Of a stretch of 64,000 nucleotides of DNA, positions 59,040-64,000 are shown piece by piece. The notes under the pieces are model-generated. The model did no database searches, was not told the DNA's origin, and was given only the letters and a program-made list of their open reading frames with translations. The translations under genes were made by a program, and so were the position numbers. Every line of letters begins with the position of its first letter. Within the stretch, counting starts at the first letter, position 1. Origin of the DNA: Prunella strophiata (lineage: Eukaryota; Chordata; Aves; Passeriformes; Prunellidae); the NCBI GenBank assembly GCA_036583965.1, contig JAZBQD010000022.1:2786001-2850000 (forward strand). The letters are read 5' to 3'.

Positions 59040-59400
59040 TTGACTCCATGATTCACAGAAGGCTGATCAATAATAATCTTTATTAAGAAACCCATTGCTC
59101 TTTTATAGACAGTCACGATACAGGTGGACCTAATCTGGTCCTCCAGCCCAAACACCATCACCAATGGCCAATTAAGAAACCACCTTTTGATAAACAAATC
59201 TCCACAACACATTCCACATATTCACAGTACCAGGTCAGCAAGTTAAGATAAGAATTGTTTCTCATTCTCTTTTCTGATCTTCTCAGAGCCTTTCCCAGGA
59301 CGATGCCTGTTGCTCTCTGTGGGTAGAAGGAAGAATTCTGTCCATCTCCAGCTTGTGCTGGGTCATGGGCACTGCAGCTCCTTTTGCCAGACCCAGGTGA
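59040..59400 (-). mobile_element. Endogenous retrovirus LTR, probable solo (boundaries approximate)
   Basis: On the minus strand a TATAAAAG box at 59107-59100 is followed about 20 bases later by an AATAAA signal at 59084-59079, a compact arrangement found in some ERV LTRs. The surrounding wording (for example CCAATGGCCAATTAAGAAAC, ACAAATCTCCACAACACATT) resembles a second passerine LTR family. No retroviral coding sequence lies next to it. The two ends are not defined, and no target duplication was found. Same orientation as NOTCH1. Confidence 0.55.
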
Positions 59401-59754
59401 GCTGGAAAAGGCTGTGCAGGACTTTTGGGGGCTCCTGGTTGTGCGGTGCCCCCTCCCCAATGCCCACAAGGGGCACCCGCCCCCCTGCTGCCGGCCCCGG
59501 CTCCCGTTTCCTGCCCGGGGCAGCGGGCGGGATGGGTGATTGATGAATGACCCAGGGACGGCGCTGCTGGGGCGTGCCAGGCGGAAATGTCTGCTCCGAG
59601 AGATTGGATAACCCTCTGGCCCGCTTCCCTTCGCAGCCTTCAAACGGCTGCAGCTCCCAGAAGCACCATATCCTTTTCCTCCCCCTGCCAGCTCCCTCCC
59701 TCCCTCCCTGGGGCTGCAGTTTGGTGACTGATTTCTTTATTTTTTTTTATTCTA

Positions 59755-59830
59755 TTTTTTTTTTTTTTTGTTACATGATAATTTTTATTTTCGTTACATG
59801 ATCTTTTTTGTTACATGATCATTTTTTTGT
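59755..59830. repeat. T-rich simple sequence with three GTTACATGAT copies
   Basis: A T15 run at 59755-59769 is followed by GTTACATGAT at about 59770, 59793 and 59809, separated by T-rich spacers. This is the only long poly(T) on the plus strand. An AATAAAGCTGTG motif near 59910 could be the end of another old retroelement. Confidence 0.7.
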
Positions 59831-60063
59831 TGTTCGGTTGCTGCACGATCAGTAATTGGTTTGTTATAATCAATAGAGATGATGGATATCTCATTCCAGT
59901 TGTTCTAGAAATAAAGCTGTGCTTAACTCAGAGGAACTCCAAAAGTAAACAGCCAGGGAAGAGCTGGCTCAGGGAGGAATCGCTCGTGGATTGAAATCTT
60001 TCCTGGGAAAACTGCAGCCAGGAGCAAATATTTATGGTTGATCACAAACAGCAGTGCAGGAGG

Positions 60064-60186
60064 TTTTATAGCAGGAGCTGAGGCCATCCATGGGGCTGGG
60101 AACACCAGGACCTGTCTGCAAGGTGCTTACAATTATAGAATCATGGACTGGTTTGGCTGGGAAGGATCTTAAATGTCATCCATGCC
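60064..60186 (+). repeat. Left arm of a long inverted repeat
   Basis: TTTTATAGCAGGAGCTGAGG ... GGGGCTGGGAACACCAGGAC ... CTGCAAGGTGCTTACAATTA and on into a CR1 tail. The reverse complement of this arm lies at 61787-61909 with only a few differences. Confidence 0.9.
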
Positions 60187-60350
60187 ACCCCTGCCATGGG
60201 CAGGGACACCTTCCACCATCCCAGCTTGCTGGCCACGGACACTCCCAGGCATCCAGGGGCATCCCCACCCTCCCAGGGAAGAATTTCTTCCTAATATTGA
60301 ATTTAATCTCTGCTGTTTCAATTCAGCACCACCCCCTTGCCCTGTGCCTG
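60132..60350 (-). repeat. CR1 LINE 3' end
   Basis: Reverse-orientation CR1: TATAGAATCATGGACTGG, GGGAAGGATCTTAAATGTC, CCTGCCATGGGCAGGGACAC, GAAGAATTTCTTCCTAATAT. The tail end is included in the left arm of the inverted repeat. Confidence 0.85.
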
Positions 60351-61786
60351 TGTTTCCAGGCAGTGGCAGGTGTGACCCTGGCCCAGGAGTGTGGCAGGAA
60401 TTCGTGTGCTCCCTCACGCACCGTGCAGCTCCTGCAGCACAAACTGCTTCCAGGAAACGGCTGGGGGGAGGAAACCAGCACTAGTGAAGGATCCCGTGGT
60501 GAAAAATGTGTTTCCACAACCGTTAGATTATTTTGTCCTTGAGAGGCAGGGGAGGAGATAACGGAACAGCCTCGCTGCATTCCAGCCTTGGCTTTTTGGG
60601 GACGCTGGTGCTGGGCTGGCCACGGGCCCTCTCTGGGGGTGCCACATCTCCCCCTTGTCCTGTCAATCCCCCCTGGTGTCCCACAGTGCTGTGGGAGTGA
60701 GAACATCTCCTGTGGGGCTGATCTCTGCAGCTGTGTGCCCTGAAAGGGGCTGTGCTGAGCAGAGTCTCAGGGTGAACTCTGCAGGGTGAGGGCATCCCAA
60801 AAGCCAAACCCAGAGCCCTCTTTTGGGAAGGAATCTGGGGGGAAATGCAGCCTAATTTAAGGGCTGGGAGTGCTCCCTGCTTTCAGATCAGAGGGGTTTG
60901 TGCCAGCAGTGCCTGGGTGTTACCCCAGGCTGGCTCAGTGGGCATCACACAAGGGACAGCCAAGGAGCAGGGGCTGTCACAGCCATGAAACGTCCAGTGG
61001 GCACCTTCCTGGAGCATCTCGTGGGGCTGGAGGGGAACTGTGCCATCCCAGGAGCCTGAGGAATGTGTGGCACACTGGGCTGCTGCTCTCGGGCTGCCCT
61101 GAGCTCCTGAGCGCATTGTTTTCTGTGAGCTCCTTCATCTCCTGCACTCGGGAGTGACTCAGGCCAGGAAGCTGGGGGCTGTGGCCGTTCAGTTCCATCA
61201 TCAGGATGCCATCCGTGTCCTGCCATGGCAGTGCCCAGCTCAGGGCTGCCAGCTGCTCCCCACCCCGGGGTGCTGCAGCACCCACATCCCCGCGGGCAGC
61301 GCGGCACCCCGGGGGCGGCCAGCAGCGGGGACATTCCTTTGGAGATGGGACGTTTGTGCTCAGGAAGGCCTGAAAAAAGCCAGGGACAAAGGGGGGAAGT
61401 GATGGTGGCCGCGTCTGGAGTTATCTCGCTGCCGCACTTGCGGGGGCCGCTGAGTGACAGCGCTGTTGTGTGCGGCTGCGGAGCGGCAGGAAACACTCAG
61501 CTCCTCATCTCCGCTGCTCCCTTCCTGCCCTGCCCTGCTCCGCTGCGGGCCAGGGCAGCGGGACAGAGCCCCGAGCCCTCCCCGGGGGTGCCCAGCATCG
61601 GGGGGGCACTGCTGAGGAACCCTGAGCCAGCACATCCTAAATGTCCTCGGGCAAAGCCCCGATGGCGCTGGGATTGTGCCGGGTGGTGGCATCGGAGCAT
61701 CGGTGCCTTTACCCAAACCAGGTGGGGGAAAGTGGGGGAAAAGCTCCAAACAGCTTGGAGATGGGTTGGTGGAAGGTGTGGGATGG
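60351..61786. other. Spacer of the inverted repeat, no gene seen
   Basis: Mostly unique sequence between the arms, with a CpG-rich patch at about 61265-61330 and 61400-61480. No transposase-like or other recognisable coding region, so there is no evidence that the pair of arms bounds an autonomous transposon. Confidence 0.5.
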
Positions 61787-61839
61787 GATGGATGATCTTT
61801 AAGATCCTTCCCAGCCAAACCAGTCCATGATTCTATAAT
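61785..61839 (+). repeat. CR1 LINE 3' tail
   Basis: GATGGATGATCTTTAAGATCC, CCTTCCCAGCCAAACCAG, CATGATTCTATAATTG is a plus-strand CR1 end. It forms the inner part of the right arm of the inverted repeat. Confidence 0.8.
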
Positions 61840-61909
61840 TGTAAGCACCTTGCAGACAGGGTCCTGGTGTTCCCAGCCCCATGGATTGCCCTCAGCTCCT
61901 GCTATAAAA
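61787..61909 (-). repeat. Right arm of a long inverted repeat
   Basis: Reverse complement of 60064-60186 with about three small differences (for example one extra C in CAGGACCCTG). The similarity covers both a CR1 tail and about 65 bases of non-CR1 flank, so it is a duplication made after the CR1 insertion and not two separate insertions. Confidence 0.9.
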
Positions 61910-64000
61910 CAGCCCCTTTCCACCCTTTCTTCACTCTGCTCATCTGTTTGAATCCTCTGATTTGGCTCCTCAGCAAGGAGGGAAGCAGTGGGGTGGGAAA
62001 GGCAGGAATTCCTCGTGGGAATGTGGCAGGGGACACAGCCTGGCCATGCTGGAAGCCAGGAGAAAATGCAGCTCCACTCCTTCATGCCAGGGAGGGGATC
62101 CCCCAGCACAGCCCTAGCTCAGGGTGCAGGGCCATTGTGTGCTCTCCCCTCAAATGGGAAGTGAAAGAGGAGCAGCAAAAGGATGTTTGGCTTAACCCTG
62201 TCTGCTTTGGAGTATCCTGTGATGAAATGTTGCTTTACAGCTTCTTCCAGAGCCTGCCCTGCTCTGGATGCCAGCATTGCACCTGGAACAAAAATCTGTT
62301 TGCCCTCCCTTTAGGAGTGGAAGAATCTCACTAATATTTTGGGTTGGAAGGACTCATTTTTCCACTGTGGAAAAAAAATAAAAGTGGTTTTCTTTTTGCT
62401 AATAATATTTAGCACTTCCCGAGCCAAAAGCAGCCCCAGAGGAGTTGGTTGGACTGAGCTCTGGCTTCTCCTGCTCAGGGATGCCCAGTCTGGTGTGACA
62501 GGGCATCTCAGTGGGATGGGAATGAGGATTTCTCCTGCTCAGAGCTGTGCACAAACCCCAGGTCCTGGAGACCCAAGGGAAGGAGTTTGTACACAGCACA
62601 ACAAGCACGACAGGAATCTGGTTTATCAGCAGAGCTGACTGAGCTCTGCCAGGCTGTCCTGGTGCTTGAGGTGCATTTCAAACACGGGTGTTTCACAGCC
62701 CCCTTGTCAGCCAGGCTGGTGTTTGTGCCCCTTGGACAGGGATTTCAGGGGGCTCCTTTTTGGGGGGCTGTAGCCAGGCCCTGTTCTCAGGCAGTGAAAA
62801 CACACCATTGCTGGCTAATCTGCTTTTCTTCTCAGATTCTTCTTTAATTATCTGCAGCCACAGAGGCTTCCACAGTGACTCACAGCTTGGAAAACTGTGG
62901 GTGGTGTGTTTTCAGTGACTTTTAGATGTCAGAGAGGTGCCACAACTCCGACCTGAAACGGAGACATTCCTGGAGCACAAACAGCCCTAATCCTGCCGTG
63001 GACCAGAGGTGGGCTCTGATTTCCTTCCCTGCCCCCACATCCTGCATGGAAACACCTCTCTCCGAGCTGGTGGCAGCTCCCTGTGATGGAAATGTCACAG
63101 CAGCTGCCTGCAAACCTGCTCCAGCCTCCGTGCTGAGCAGCTCTACACTAATAACAGGCTTTTTCTAGGGCCAAGTTCCTAAAGTCCAGCAAAAACAGGG
63201 CTTTGTCATGGAAATGCTGAGATGACATTAATGGCAGTGTCCTGAACACAACTCTAATTAAAGAGAGGAAGGAGAACTGAAGCAGGATGTCCTGTTTGGC
63301 TGCCCAGGATGGAAAGCTTGTCACAAATAAAGTGCATTCTCGTGCTTTGTCTCTGTCCCTCTGCACGAGGCTTTCCCAGATTCTGCAAATGTTCATTTTC
63401 TTATCTCTCCTGGGCTCTTGTTTCTTTGCTTTTGAAAGCGCTCCTGACAAGGGTGTTTTTTCTCTCTGCCCACCCTGCTCTCCAACTCACCCACCAAATA
63501 AACATTCATCTCAAACACCAAGTGAATGTGCTTTTTTATCCCTTGAGCAAAATCACTCGGGCACAATTGGCTCTGTGCAAAGAAACTTCCCTATTAACGT
63601 TGCAGAACAAGCTCTGGCAAGTGAGCAGGGACAGGCAAATCAAAGCTGGGAGTAAGATGGCAAATGTTTCCTTTGGAAAACAGGCTTTTGTGACCTGGGG
63701 TATGTCACAACCAATCTCTGAGCTGCTTCCTACGAGAGAAAAACAAATCCAAATCACAACAGAGCAAAGAAGAAAAGGAAAGAAAAGCAATTCAGGAGTA
63801 ACAGGGCAGTGATTTCGCTCACTGTGTGCCACAGGAATCCTGCTCCCACCAATTTTTGTGCTCACATAGAACCTGCTGAGTGCTGCTGGCTTTGTACCTG
63901 GGGCTAATCTCAGCAAAACCCAGGTTTAAGGCTGACACTTGAGCTCAAGGCACCATCCCAGCAGCACTGTCCTGGCAAATCCAGGATTAAAAACCTGGTT
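61910..64000. other. Intergenic, no gene seen
   Basis: Unique sequence to the end of the window. CGTGGGAA occurs once (62014-62021), within chance expectation. The AT-richer stretch at 63150-63300 might be conserved, but no exon was recognised. Confidence 0.5.

Noticed and set aside
23156..62021. Further single RBPJ-consensus matches at 24.75, 25.10, 48.86, 52.11 and 62.01 kb
   Set aside because: An 8-base consensus with one two-fold position is expected about four times in 64 kb counting both strands, so isolated matches are not evidence.
62325..62365. TTTTGGGTTGGAAGGACTC resembling a CR1 tail
   Set aside because: Only a short match with no adjoining CR1 segments; too weak to call.
7470..64000. 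miR-126 or EGFL7 exons upstream of NOTCH1
   Set aside because: No match to the mature microRNA and no EGFL7-like coding sequence was noticed; the gene probably lies beyond the window.

Overview
The window comes from a bird, most likely a passerine. The evidence is CR1 LINE tails with the 8-bp terminal repeat, LTRs of a type I associate with songbird endogenous retroviruses, high overall GC and long pure minisatellites typical of a microchromosome. The only protein-coding gene I can support is the 5' end of NOTCH1 on the minus strand. Exon 2 (4208-4289) encodes the start of the first EGF repeat (GLRCSQLAESCLNGGKC...). Exon 1 (7411-7469) encodes the signal peptide (MERLLAPGLLVLLLPAP...). The promoter is a TATA-less CpG island at about 7470-7770.

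Layout: 1-4207 is the 5' part of NOTCH1 intron 2, with a CR1 scrap and a candidate conserved element. Intron 1 (4290-7410) is mostly a pure 55-bp GC-rich minisatellite (4981-7003). It is followed by degenerate copies of a related repeat that carry two canonical RBPJ sites close to exon 1. From about 7.8 kb to 64 kb is upstream intergenic DNA; by synteny it would be the NOTCH1-EGFL7 interval, but no EGFL7 exon is seen. It holds two more large arrays: 41/42 bp at 20970-22851 and 48 bp at 42090-44272. It also holds several CR1 fragments, two LTRs in NOTCH1 orientation, an inverted duplication at 60.06/61.91 kb, long poly(A) runs, CpG-rich islets, and AT-rich islets rich in homeodomain-like motifs that could be enhancers.

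The long open frames that run through the three arrays (up to 1105 residues) arise because the units lack stop codons. They are not genes. The most notable points are three independent, highly homogeneous arrays of about 2 kb each in and upstream of one developmental gene, a reading-frame disagreement between NOTCH1 exons 1 and 2 that can be explained by one extra base in exon 1, and RBPJ sites placed where Notch autoregulation would be expected.
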